The notes under the pieces are model-generated. The model was not told the DNA's origin, searched no databases, and saw only the letters and a program-made list of their open reading frames with translations. 17,608 bases of DNA from Zelonia costaricensis (lineage: Eukaryota > Euglenozoa > Kinetoplastea > Trypanosomatida > Trypanosomatidae), in assembly GCA_030849075.1 (NCBI GenBank), contig JASAOO010003018.1, forward strand, positions 1 to 17,608, in the 5' to 3' direction. Every line of letters begins with the position of its first letter. Positions within the stretch are counted from its first letter, which is position 1. Below are positions 1 through 8,581 of this stretch, piece after piece. The position numbers and the translations under genes were made by a program.

Positions 1-93
1 ACCCCCCCCCCTCTGCCTTGTGACGCGCGGGGCAACAAGTACGTTCTAGATAGCACAAGCATCAACCATAGCGATCTACACCGGAGCGACGGC

Positions 94-120
94 GTGTGTG
101 TGTGTGTGTGTGTCTGTGTG
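94..120. repeat. (GT)n microsatellite
   Basis: Uninterrupted GT dinucleotides run from 94 to 113, then continue after one interruption (a C at 114) to 120. It is one of about twenty GT or CA tracts in the non-coding parts of this window. Confidence 0.9.
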
Positions 121-2122
121 TTCGTGTATGTGCAGTGTTCGTGTCGAGTACAGTACAATTTGCGTCGAGCATCTTCGTTCAGAAGACGTGCGCGAGGCTC
201 TGCAAGGGGGCGGCACTGGAACTCCGCCTCCGTCTCTTCCCTTCTCGCTCGTCTACCGCGCGAGTCAAGCCGGTCAATCTACCGTCGCAGTGGCGCTCTC
301 CGTGAAGGTCTCCTCCCCCCCCCGCGCGCGCCGTGCTGGCGATATGCATCCAGCGGTGTGTCATCGTCTGCACTCCTCCTCCCACCACCTCCCCCCTCCG
401 CACCACTCTTTCCCGCCCACACGCACACACACACCGCCCCCGCCAAAGCAGCAATCATCATCTTTCGCTTCAATTGTTTGTTCCGAGTCGCGCCCAGTTA
501 TTCAGCCTCTTGAATTCTGGTTAGTTTCCGCTTCACTGGCCTCCTCCCCACCCCCCACCTCTGCCAGAGACGAATAGAGAGAAGGAGCGATAGAGAGTCA
601 AAGTCCTCTGATCTTGCCTGCCCCTGTATATCTCGCAATCAGAATCACACACACACACACCTCCCTGTCACTTCCCCGCTCCCTTCAGCCTCGCTGTACC
701 CCCCCCCCCACAAAATACTGGGTGTATTATCTTCTTCGTGCGTGCCTAGAAGTCGACAGCCCCTCGCGCCCCCCACCCACCCACCCACCCACAGCCGTAC
801 GTCACCGCCCCCCCCACCACGTTGCTGTTCCCGCTTCTTGCGCGCTTTCTTCGGATCGCAAGCGGCGTCGGTGTCTCTGTCCAGTTGTGTGCGTCCGTCG
901 CTGAAGCTCGTCACTTCACTCACTCCTTTTTCTTTCCTGTCTTCCATCGTCTCCGTCCCGTGTACCGTGTCGCGGAACTCTTGTGGTCGGCCTCACCTCG
1001 GCCTCACCTCACCCCTACTCACGCACCCACTCGCCGCCTTCTTCTTCTCCTTCCCCCCCCCCCCTCCCGCAGCCGTCACCTCTGCAGTGCGCTTCAGTCA
1101 AAACTCGCTGTCTCTGCCTCAACGCGGTAGTCGTCTTGCCGCTCTGTTGACCTTGCCGCTGCGCCGCCACGGCCCCAACAACAACAACAACTCCACCAGC
1201 AGTCTTGTCTGCGTGCACGTGTATGCGTACGTGTTGGTGAAGGTCCGCATTCTGAAGCTATTGGCACTCCCACACCCCTCCATCGCCGCCGCACCCCCCC
1301 CCTCTCTGCCCTGCCCTGCCCGTGTCCCTCTCCCCCCACCCACACACCAAACCCACCCCCATCCCCCCCCCTCTTTCCATCCCCTTCGCTCGCCTCGTTT
1401 TCCGACGGCACCTATCGGCGTTTTTTTTGTTGTTGTGCCTTTTGCTCGTCTGCTCGCTTTTGGGTGTGTGTGTGTGTGTGCCCGCCTTCCAGTACTCGCT
1501 TTCTCTTCACCTCCACGACCTTCTTTCTCCCTTCTCGCACGCCACGCCACGTCCGCAGCCCCAACCCCCGCCCCATCCCCCCCCCTCCTCACTCCACTAC
1601 CACTACGCGCGGGACTCGCTGGAGTGACTCAGCTCCGCCGCCAGCCTTCTCCTTCCCCCCTCCCCCCTCTCAGTTCTCGTCCCCAACATCTCCACACTGC
1701 ACGTGCCACGTGTGTGGCTGCCACCGCTCCTCCTCCTTACCTTTCTAAACCAAACACAGCGAATTCCCGCTGGTTCTGCTGTTCGCCGTCGTCGTCGCGC
1801 CGCAACAACGCGACTCCACACGAATTTTCGCGAGTTTTGCTCTGTAGAAGTGTGTGTGTGTTCTTTTCACCTCTTATTGCTTGCTTTTCTTTCTTGTTTG
1901 TCCTCTTCTACTTTTAATCCGAACGAGTTTGGCCTTGTGTTATTCTCAGTCTTCGTGGCACCACCGTCTCATCCCCAAACACCTTCTCGACCTCGCCCCC
2001 CCCCTCCTCGCCGCAACACAACGCAAAGGCAAGCACAGACACGCACACACACGAAACACCTCCACGTACCTTCCCCGGCTCCTTTCCCCACAACGTAGAG
2101 CTGCCCACAGCCTTCCTCTTAG

Positions 2123-2220
2123 CTTCTCCCCTTCCCCTCTCTCCCCCCCCCATCCCACCCCACTCTCCTGCGCGTGCTTCTCTTCCTGGTACGTTGGCGT
2201 GTTGCTTGTTCGTTCAACAG
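2123..2220 (+). promoter_or_regulatory. Predicted spliced-leader acceptor for the CFAS gene
   Basis: A C/T-rich tract from about 2123 to 2189 is followed by the first AG at 2219-2220. No AG occurs between 2123 and 2218. Trypanosomatid trans-splicing normally uses the first AG after a polypyrimidine tract. Splicing here would give a 149-nt 5' UTR with no ATG before the CFAS start at 2370. Alternative AGs lie at about 2307 and at 2365-2366, only a few bases before the start codon. Confidence 0.5.
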
Positions 2221-2369
2221 GCTTTGTCCTCCTCCTCTACCTCGTGTTGATCTTCTTACGCCATTGTCTCTCTGCCGTGTACGCCGCCACCCGGTGCATC
2301 ACAGGTACGCCGCTGCCTTTCTCTCCCCCACCACCCCCACCCTCCCCTCTTCTCTTCTCTGTGGTAGCC

Positions 2370-3860
2370 ATGAACCAGCAGCCCTCGCCTGGGTTCTTCA
2401 ACTCGGAGGAGAGCGGTGCGGCGCGGATGCTGTCGATCGAGTCGCACACGCCCGACTCGCAGGAGCCGGTTTCCCGGCTCATCAAGGTGCGCAGCGACTC
2501 GCAGCCCATCGGCGGCGAGAACCGCTACCACGCCACCGCTGCGGCCATCAAGGGCGCCAACCACGTCCAGGGCGAGAGCACCAACCGCGCGGCGAACTAC
2601 GGCGGGCCGTGCGGGAACGGCAGCGCCTTCAAGATGGATAAGGAGACGTACGCGAAGCTGGCCAGGAGGGAGTCCCGCTACCGCGCTCTCGCCCAGAAGA
2701 TCCTCAAGACGTGTGGGATTACCATCGGCGGGGATCAGCCGTACGACATGGTGGTGCACAACCCCGAGGTCTTCCGTCGTGTGATCCAGAAGGGTAGCCT
2801 CGGTCTCGGCGAGGCCTTCATGGAGGGCTGGTGGGACACCCGTGACTTCTTCGCGCTGGACGACTTCTTCAAGCGCATCCTCGAGGGCGGGCTCGAGTAC
2901 TACTTCCCGAACAACGCCAAGGACATGATCAACATCGTGCGCGCCAAGCTCTTCAACCCGCAGACCAAGTCGAAGAGCCGCAAGGTCGGTATGCAGCACT
3001 ACGACATCGGCAACGAGTTCTTCCGCGACATGCTCGGGCCCCGCATGCAGTACTCGTGCGCCTACTGGGAGCGCCACGTCGGCGCGGTGGACGAGGGCGC
3101 CGTCCAGGCCGTCGAGACGCTGGATGAAGCGCAGGAGCTGAAGCTGCACATGATTGGCGAGAAGCTCCGGCTGCGGCCTGGGATGGAGGTGCTGGACTGC
3201 GGCTGCGGCTGGGGGGCGCTTGCGGCCTTCCTGAGCGAGAAGTACAAGGTCAAGGTCACGGGCATCACCATCTCCGAGGAGCAGCGTGCCGGCGCCGCGC
3301 GACGGGTAAAGGACGACCCGAACGTGACGATCCTGAAGCAGGACTACCGTGACATGAAGTTCGACCGCAAGTTCGACCGCATCGTCAGCGTCGGCATGTT
3401 CGAGCATGTGGGGCCGAAAAACTACAAGACCTTCTTCAAGCACATGCGTCGGCTGCTCCGCGACGACGACCCGGAGGCGGTGGTGGTGCTGCACACGATC
3501 GGCAGCAACACGACGATGGACAGCGCCGACCAGTGGTACCTCAAGTACATCTTCCCTGGTGGCTGCCTGCCCAGCATCGCGAACATCGGTAAATCCGTCG
3601 AGAAGTTCTTCGTCATGGAGGACTTGCACAACTTCGGCTACTTCTACGGACTGACGCTCCTCGCGTGGCGCGAGAACTTCTTGAAGCACTGGACGGGCTC
3701 GGTGGAGAGCACGAAGGAAGGCGCGGATGTGTTCTTCCGAATGTTCTACTACTACCTCAGCAGCAGCGCCGGCGCCTTCGAGGCACGCGACCTGCAGCTG
3801 TGGCAGATGGTGCTGAGTCCCAAGGGTGTGCCCGGGTACGCAAACGTCTACCGTCCGTAG
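2370..3860 (+). CDS. CFAS: Cyclopropane-fatty-acyl-phospholipid synthase
   Basis: This 496-residue protein should transfer a methylene group from S-adenosylmethionine to the cis double bond of unsaturated acyl chains in membrane phospholipids, forming a cyclopropane ring. The SAM-binding motif VLDCGCGWG is at 274-282. Counterparts of the E. coli active-site residues are visible: Cys230 in QYSCAYW, Glu345 in GMFEHVG, His375 and Ile377 in LHTIGS, and Tyr426 in HNFGYFYGLTLLAW. HYDIGNEFF (210-218) is another family hallmark. The E. coli enzyme has about 380 residues. The extra length is a polar N-terminal region of about 100 residues without a recognised domain or obvious signal peptide. I chose the Met at 2370 because it is the first ATG after the predicted splice acceptor; the open frame continues upstream to 1854 but is pyrimidine-rich low complexity. 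The family is mainly bacterial, so lateral acquisition is likely. From memory, the gene is reported in several Leishmania species but missing from L. major. Confidence 0.95.
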   Translation: MNQQPSPGFFNSEESGAARMLSIESHTPDSQEPVSRLIKVRSDSQPIGGENRYHATAAAIKGANHVQGESTNRAANYGGPCGNGSAFKMDKETYAKLARRESRYRALAQKILKTCGITIGGDQPYDMVVHNPEVFRRVIQKGSLGLGEAFMEGWWDTRDFFALDDFFKRILEGGLEYYFPNNAKDMINIVRAKLFNPQTKSKSRKVGMQHYDIGNEFFRDMLGPRMQYSCAYWERHVGAVDEGAVQAVETLDEAQELKLHMIGEKLRLRPGMEVLDCGCGWGALAAFLSEKYKVKVTGITISEEQRAGAARRVKDDPNVTILKQDYRDMKFDRKFDRIVSVGMFEHVGPKNYKTFFKHMRRLLRDDDPEAVVVLHTIGSNTTMDSADQWYLKYIFPGGCLPSIANIGKSVEKFFVMEDLHNFGYFYGLTLLAWRENFLKHWTGSVESTKEGADVFFRMFYYYLSSSAGAFEARDLQLWQMVLSPKGVPGYANVYRP

Positions 3861-3948
3861 GGAGGGAGGGAGCGAGGAGGGGGGGGCGGCGCGGCGGCGG
3901 CGGCGCGGCGCGGCGCAGCAGGCGAGCCCTGCCTCCCTACGCGAGACG

Positions 3949-3967
3949 GAGGGGAGGGAGGGGGGGG
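3949..3967 (+). other. Potential G-quadruplex in CFAS 3' UTR
   Basis: Runs of G4, G3 and G7 are separated by single A residues, enough for a four-run G-quadruplex with very short loops on the RNA-sense strand. A second G-rich run lies just after the stop codon (3861-3890). Folding is inferred from the pattern only. Confidence 0.5.
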
Positions 3968-4146
3968 CGAACCCCACAACGGACAAACGAATAAAGCCGA
4001 TGGGCTTCTCAGCGCACAACCAGGAACGCGCACCGCACCACGTCATTCGCTCATATCGAGCTTTTTTTTTCCTTTCCTTCAATTATTGTTTGTGTTGTTG
4101 GGTGGGGACGTGGGCGGCTCGCCGCTGACTGATGTGCTTCGTCTCC

Positions 4147-4162
4147 TGTGTGTGTGTGTGTG
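4147..4162. repeat. (TG)n microsatellite
   Basis: A perfect TG tract, immediately followed by a G-rich run in the presumed CFAS 3' UTR. Confidence 0.85.
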
Positions 4163-4650
4163 GGGGGAGGGGTGCTTGGAGAAGGGAGAAGAGGGGGTGC
4201 TGTGCCTCCCCCGGTGGCGGTCGGCGGCCACTCCCACAACTCCCCTTTTGCGTTCTCGCTACCGCTCAACTTGCGAAGACAACCCGCTCACTGCGTGGCA
4301 TTCCTGTCGATCGTCTTCTCGTTCTCTCGCCTCCCCTCTCTTCCCCCCCCTTCCCTCTCCCACCTCCTCTCTCACGCTCTCTTGGCGCTAGCGAAGGGTG
4401 GTAATAATGTGGGACGTGGCTCTCTGCATGTTCGCACGGTGCTCCCCCTCCCCCGTGGCTGCGTGTGTGTATGTGTGGGGCTGTGTGCAATAGGTATACT
4501 GCGCACCCCCCGTCAGGAGGCACCGCTTGCCCCATTTCCTTCTCCTTCTCGTTTCTTCGCGCCTCTGTCTGTGTGTGTGTGCGTACGTCTGCTTTATACC
4601 AGGCTACTTCTTTCTCTCTTGGACGCTGCTCCATCCTGCGCGCGCATGGC

Positions 4651-4801
4651 GCACACACACACACACGCACACACACACACGTATCGAGCTGTTTTACAGT
4701 TGAGGGACGAAGCGCGTGTCTGAGCACACCAAGGAGGTGCCCTGCTCACAGCATGCGTTATCATCAACCACGTGTGTGTGTGTGTGTGTGTCTGTGTGTG
4801 T
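4651..4801 (+). repeat. Inverted (CA)n/(GT)n arms, about 30 bp each
   Basis: A CA tract at 4651-4680 and a GT tract at 4771-4801 are mutually complementary over about 30 bp. The spacer is about 90 nt. Each arm carries one interruption. In a + strand transcript they could pair into a long hairpin. Confidence 0.6.
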
Positions 4802-5060
4802 AGTGTGCAAAGACGTTTGCGGCTGTTGCCTCCCATTCCCATCCCCATCCCCGTCCCCTCCCCCCCCCTTTCCTCTCTCTCGTTTCCCCCTTGTACGCGG
4901 TCGCGTTGGCGTCGCCATCGAGTGCTGACCCCCGGCTGCGTGAGAACGTGTAGTGCGTCGCACCTGCTTTGTTGTTGTTTCTTCTGTTTTTCTCACGTGG
5001 GTACAGGGTGAGTGCTGCGGCAGTCTTCATTTCGTTGTGGTTGTTATTGCTGCCTCACCC

Positions 5061-5187
5061 GCACACACACACAGACACACACGCACACAGCTTTCCCTTT
5101 CCCTTCTGTGGTTGACCTCATATCTTGTGCCTGTATCTGCTTGCCTTGTTTTTTTTTTTGCCCTTTTCTTGGCTGTGGAATTCGGCT

Positions 5188-5218
<31 letters not shown>
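5061..5218 (+). repeat. Inverted (CA)n/(GT)n arms
   Basis: A CA tract with two interruptions (5061-5089) faces a perfect (GT)14 tract (5191-5218) across a spacer of about 100 nt. This is the second such pair within 600 bp. Confidence 0.6.
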
Positions 5219-5223
<5 letters not shown>

Positions 5224-5438
5224 GGTGTTTTCGCATCGACGCAGAGACTCGGATCGAGAGGCCGGGTGCTCTCACAACGCTCTGCTGCGTCAGCGACTCC
5301 CCCCTCTCTACTCTCTAGTCGATCGCGGCTCAGGCTGCAGCCTGCAGCGCGCACTTCTCCACTCCGTGCGCGCAAACTGGAAATTGCCAGCACATGCGGT
5401 CGAGTGCGCACGGCGTGTGCGGATTTTGTTGTTGTCGT

Positions 5439-5457
5439 TGTGTGTGTGTGTGTGTGT
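5439..5457. repeat. (TG)n microsatellite followed by poly-C
   Basis: A TG tract is followed directly by a poly-C run starting at about 5461. Confidence 0.85.
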
Positions 5458-6180
5458 ATTCCCCCCCCCCCCCCTCACTCGCGCGCGCGTTTCATGTGCA
5501 GTTGACGTCGGTCGCTGCCACGCTCTCCCCCTTTCTTTGTTTTTTTGGGGGCCCTTCTTCCGGCTTGCGGATGCCGCGTCTGTTGAAGCCCCCATGGCGT
5601 GCGCGGGTGAGTAGGGGGAAGGACTGTCTGCCACCCCAAGCCTCCCACCCCCCCCGACCCCAATTACCACCCGCCCTCTCTCTCTCTCTTTGGGGAGATG
5701 TGCGAGAAGCCGGGCGTGTCGCCTTGGACACGGTCACGCTCGAACACGGAAGCTCCTCGTCCCTCCCTCCCTCCCTCCCACACACACACAACATCGCTGG
5801 TACTTATCGTGTTGTACTGTCGTTGCGAGTCTCTCTCCCCCCCCTCTTCCTCGTCTGCCCGTCCCCTCTGTCTGCCTTACAGCCCCCACTCGCTGCGGCC
5901 CCGCCCCACCCCCCCCCTCCCCCCTCCGTTGTGTGACGAGGAGGGCACCGAAGAAACAAGAAAAGGGATGAGTGAGAGTGAAGGCTTTGTTGAAAGCCGG
6001 CGCCGCGCCCTCCGCCCCCCCCCCGTTGTTCGCTCCTATCGCTCCAAATTGATCGCTTGCGCATTCCCCGGCCCTGCGCTCCGCTACCCTCTTTACCGCC
6101 CCCCCCCTCCCGCCTGTAGGCGGGTCACACACACGCCGACACGCTCCAGAGTGTAAACGCACTTCTGTGTTGAATGATTT

Positions 6181-6219
6181 GTGTGTGTGTGTGTGTGTGA
6201 CTGTGTGTGTGTGTGTGTT
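6181..6219. repeat. (GT)n microsatellite
   Basis: Two GT blocks (6181-6199 and 6202-6218) are separated by a short AC interruption. They mark the left edge of the compositionally different island that runs to about 6660. Confidence 0.9.
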
Positions 6220-6743
6220 GCGGCACCTCCTCCGTGCGGGGAAAGAGAAGCCGGGCACATGAGGGAGAGGGGAAGATGAGAACCCCCCCCACCCCCGAGT
6301 GCCCCATCAGCACCACCGGCGCTTTCCACCTTTGGCACAGATACTCTGTCACGTCTTCGAGCATCGTAAAAGAAAGCACCCACAACGAACACCGCGAAGA
6401 CGCCAGGCAGCTTAAGAGACACACAGAAAAGAGCCAAGAGAGTCGCCGTGATGACGTTGGCAAGTCCGCAGTCGGAGCACTGGCACTGATGGCCTCTCCC
6501 TCCTTCCCTGTCGCCACGGTCTTGATGAGCCCGATGGCCGACACGGGTGGATGTGCAACATCCACTGATGGTGAGGCGCGCGGAGGGGGAGAAGCAGCAG
6601 CCAACGTCGTGCGCACTCGTGTGACGCGCGGAGCACACACATAGAGAGGGCTCTCGCGGTGACGGCACCACCGTCCATCGCTGCTCAACACAACGGCATC
6701 TCATCGATGTTGCGTCTCAGCTCTGTGTGTGCGTTTCTTGGAG

Positions 6744-6959
6744 CTGTGCCGCCACCCCCCCCCCCACCCCCTACTACCCCGCCTCACCCTGCTCCTTCCT
6801 GCGCATCTTCCCCCTCCCCCCTTTGCGTCCCACACCCTTTTCTGTGTGTATGTGTGTGTGCACGTTTGGCATGTGCATCGGTGCACCGCCGTGCACCCCT
6901 TCACGTCCCGCTGGAACTCGGACGCAACTGCACGACGACTCGGCCGGAACCCCGCACAG
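6744..6959 (+). promoter_or_regulatory. Predicted spliced-leader acceptor for the eIF2-beta gene
   Basis: The pyrimidine-rich core is at about 6777-6842. No AG occurs anywhere from 6744 to 6957; the first is at 6958-6959. Splicing there gives a 155-nt 5' UTR containing a two-codon ATG-TGA at 6961-6966. Alternative AGs at 7030-7031 and 7034-7035 would give leaders of about 80 nt without that element. I cannot tell which is used. Confidence 0.4.
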
Positions 6960-7114
6960 CATGTGAACGCCCTCATCACCACCACCACCACCACCTAATC
7001 CACAAACATACACAAACACCCTCACATCTAGCTAGGCTACACACACACACACGCACACCCTCCCTCCTCCCTTTCACCTCCCAACCCCAACCCCCCCCCA
7101 CACACACACTCACG

Positions 7115-8257
7115 ATGCAGCGCGAAACGGGTCGCGAGCGCCGCCGCAACGCCGACAGCGACGAGAGCGGCAGCGAAGATGAGCAGCAGCAGGAGCAGAC
7201 CACCATCACCACGACGGTGCCGGAGACGGCGAGCGGCGTCACGGCGCCGGCGCCGCCGGCCCGCACCCGCGCCAAGGCCCCGGCGGCGGCGGCAGTGACG
7301 GCCCCGAGCATGTCGCTGCACGCTGATCCCGCGGCGGCGGCGGCTGCCAAGGCGGCGTCGGAGAAGAGCGGCGACGACGACGGCGAGGAGGAGGAGAAGG
7401 CGGAGGGCGACGACGGTGAGGACAGCAGCGACGATGAGTCGAGCGTGGACGAGGCGGCGGCCGCGGCGGCGGAGGCGGCGGCGGCGGCGGAGGCGGCGGC
7501 CGCGGCGGCCTCGAGCGCGCTGGCGGCTGAGATGGATGCGATCGACTACGACACCCTCGCCTACGCCGCGCTGCTGGACATCATGGCGTCTTCGAGCCGC
7601 CCGGCGATCGAGGAGATGATGGCGCAGCGGGAGCAGCAGGTGGAGTCGAACGTGCAGGAGCAGCAGAACCAGCGGGTGGAGCGGTTCCTCGATGTCGCGG
7701 CGAGCTCGGCCGCCGCCGCCGCCGCCGCCAACGCGGAGGACGAGGACGAGGAGGCCGCCGCAACCGACGGGTACCAGTACAACGCGATGCTGACGCGTCT
7801 CTTCGAGGCTCTGAACCGCAACAACGAGGGTAGCGCCATGACGGAGCGCAACCAGCTGCCCGTGCCGATCCTCGAGCGCATGGGTAAGAAGAAGACGGTG
7901 ATTGCCAACTTCGGACGTATCTGCGATGCCTTCCACCGGCCCATGGAGGATGTGAAGGACTTCATCGAGAAGGAGCTGTCCATTCGCGGCAACATCGACA
8001 GCAACAACGCGCTCATTCTGAAGCTCGAGATCCGCAAGCAGACCGAGTTTGATCGTCTGCTGATCAAGTACCTGGACGAGTACGTGAAGTGCAACTCGTG
8101 CCACCGCATTGACACGACGCTGACGAAGGACGGCCGCCGGCTGGAGCTGCGGTGCAACGTGTGCACGGCCACGCGTACGGTGACGGCCGCGGGTACGGCG
8201 ACGTTCAGCGCGCAGATCGAGAAGCGCTCGCGCCAGCGTGCCGCCATGACGCTGTGA
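7115..8257 (+). CDS. EIF2B2-unrelated eIF2-beta (EIF2S2 homologue): Eukaryotic translation initiation factor 2 subunit beta
   Basis: This 380-residue protein is the beta subunit of eIF2, the heterotrimer that carries GTP and initiator Met-tRNA to the 40S ribosome. Residues 218-325 match the eIF2-beta/eIF5 core: YNAMLTRLF at 222-230, then KKKTVIANFGRICDAFHR and a GNIDSNNALILK segment. A C-terminal zinc ribbon follows, with Cys326, Cys329, Cys347 and Cys350 (CxxC-17-CxxC), in the usual place. The N-terminal half is Ala- and Asp/Glu-rich (acidic at 87-109; Ala-rich at 114-138 and 196-206). It lacks the three polylysine boxes that bind eIF5 and eIF2B-epsilon in yeast and animals. The Met at 7115 is the first long-frame start after the pyrimidine-rich leader; the upstream open frame to 6659 is low complexity. 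The core order and terminal zinc ribbon favour eIF2-beta over eIF5, which would continue into a W2 domain. Confidence 0.94.
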   Translation: MQRETGRERRRNADSDESGSEDEQQQEQTTITTTVPETASGVTAPAPPARTRAKAPAAAAVTAPSMSLHADPAAAAAAKAASEKSGDDDGEEEEKAEGDDGEDSSDDESSVDEAAAAAAEAAAAAEAAAAAASSALAAEMDAIDYDTLAYAALLDIMASSSRPAIEEMMAQREQQVESNVQEQQNQRVERFLDVAASSAAAAAAANAEDEDEEAAATDGYQYNAMLTRLFEALNRNNEGSAMTERNQLPVPILERMGKKKTVIANFGRICDAFHRPMEDVKDFIEKELSIRGNIDSNNALILKLEIRKQTEFDRLLIKYLDEYVKCNSCHRIDTTLTKDGRRLELRCNVCTATRTVTAAGTATFSAQIEKRSRQRAAMTL

Positions 8258-8548
8258 GGTGGCCGGCGAGCGGGCCGGCGGCAGAATAGGGAAAGGAGTG
8301 CAGACCCCAGTTCTGTGTTTGTCTTGATTTCGGGGTGCGCTCTGTTTAGTCGCTGTCTGCGTTTGGCAGCTCCGCGTGCGTGCGGTTGGGGTTTGTGTGT
8401 ATTGGTGTGCGTGCGTGTGTATGCGTAGGACTCGTGCGAGCAGCACGCGTGTTGCGGCGCTCTCGAGCGGTTGGGCTCCTCGTCTCGTGCTCCCTGTGTT
8501 TGGGTGATGTGTCGCTGTGCGGGCGTGCCGCGGGTGCCCTTACACGTT

Positions 8549-8553
<5 letters not shown>

Positions 8554-8580
<27 letters not shown>
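8554..8580. repeat. (GT)n microsatellite
   Basis: A perfect GT tract in the presumed eIF2-beta 3' UTR. Confidence 0.9.

Positions 8581-8581
<1 letters not shown>

Larger units (their letters stand above)
1..2369. other. Intergenic/5' flank, no convincing gene
   Basis: I find no supportable gene here. The + strand is strongly pyrimidine-rich, with poly-C runs (for example near 1057-1068 and 1361-1374), a (GT)n tract at 94-120, a (CCCA)n run near 770-791, and a tandem copy of an 11-bp unit (CGGCCTCACCT) at 988-1009. Long open frames such as 742-1917 encode only Pro/Ser/Leu/Phe-rich low complexity and Val-Cys repeats from GT tracts. I read them as a by-product of the pyrimidine-rich composition. 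The stretch probably contains the 3' UTR of a gene upstream of the window and the trans-splicing signals of the next gene. Confidence 0.75.
3861..7114. other. Intergenic region: CFAS 3' UTR, microsatellites, eIF2-beta leader
   Basis: I find no supportable protein gene. Immediately after the CFAS stop, 3861-3968 is unusually G-rich and could form G-quadruplexes. From 4050 to 6230 the + strand alternates poly-pyrimidine runs with (GT)n and (CA)n tracts. At about 6240-6660 the microsatellites stop and the sequence becomes mixed in composition; this island carries C/D-box-like motifs and an 8-bp hairpin. From 6744 to 6957 there is no AG at all, consistent with a splice-acceptor region for the next gene. 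Confidence 0.7.

Noticed and set aside
742..1917. 391-codon + strand open frame upstream of CFAS
   Set aside because: Pro/Ser/Phe/Leu low complexity, a by-product of the pyrimidine-rich composition; crosses poly-C, GT and T runs; no domain.
1854..2369. N-terminal extension of the CFAS frame
   Set aside because: In frame but encoded by pyrimidine-rich leader sequence, and crosses the predicted splice acceptor at 2220. The Met at 2370 is the first ATG after it.
3990..3995. AATAAA after the CFAS gene
   Set aside because: Trypanosomatids do not use AAUAAA for polyadenylation; the poly(A) position follows the downstream splice acceptor.
2256..4082. 608-codon open frame on the minus strand across the CFAS gene
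   Set aside because: Shadow of a GC-rich gene: high G/C at third positions removes stops from the opposite strand. The peptide is Val/Glu/His/Leu/Arg-rich without any domain, and the sense strand has intact catalytic motifs.
4772..5614. Several open frames rich in Val-Cys or Thr-His
   Set aside because: Translations of GT and CA microsatellites.
7037..8446. 469-codon minus-strand open frame across the eIF2-beta gene
   Set aside because: Arg/Leu/Val-rich antisense of GCG/GAG codon runs; no recognisable domain, while the + strand has the zinc ribbon and eIF2-beta core.
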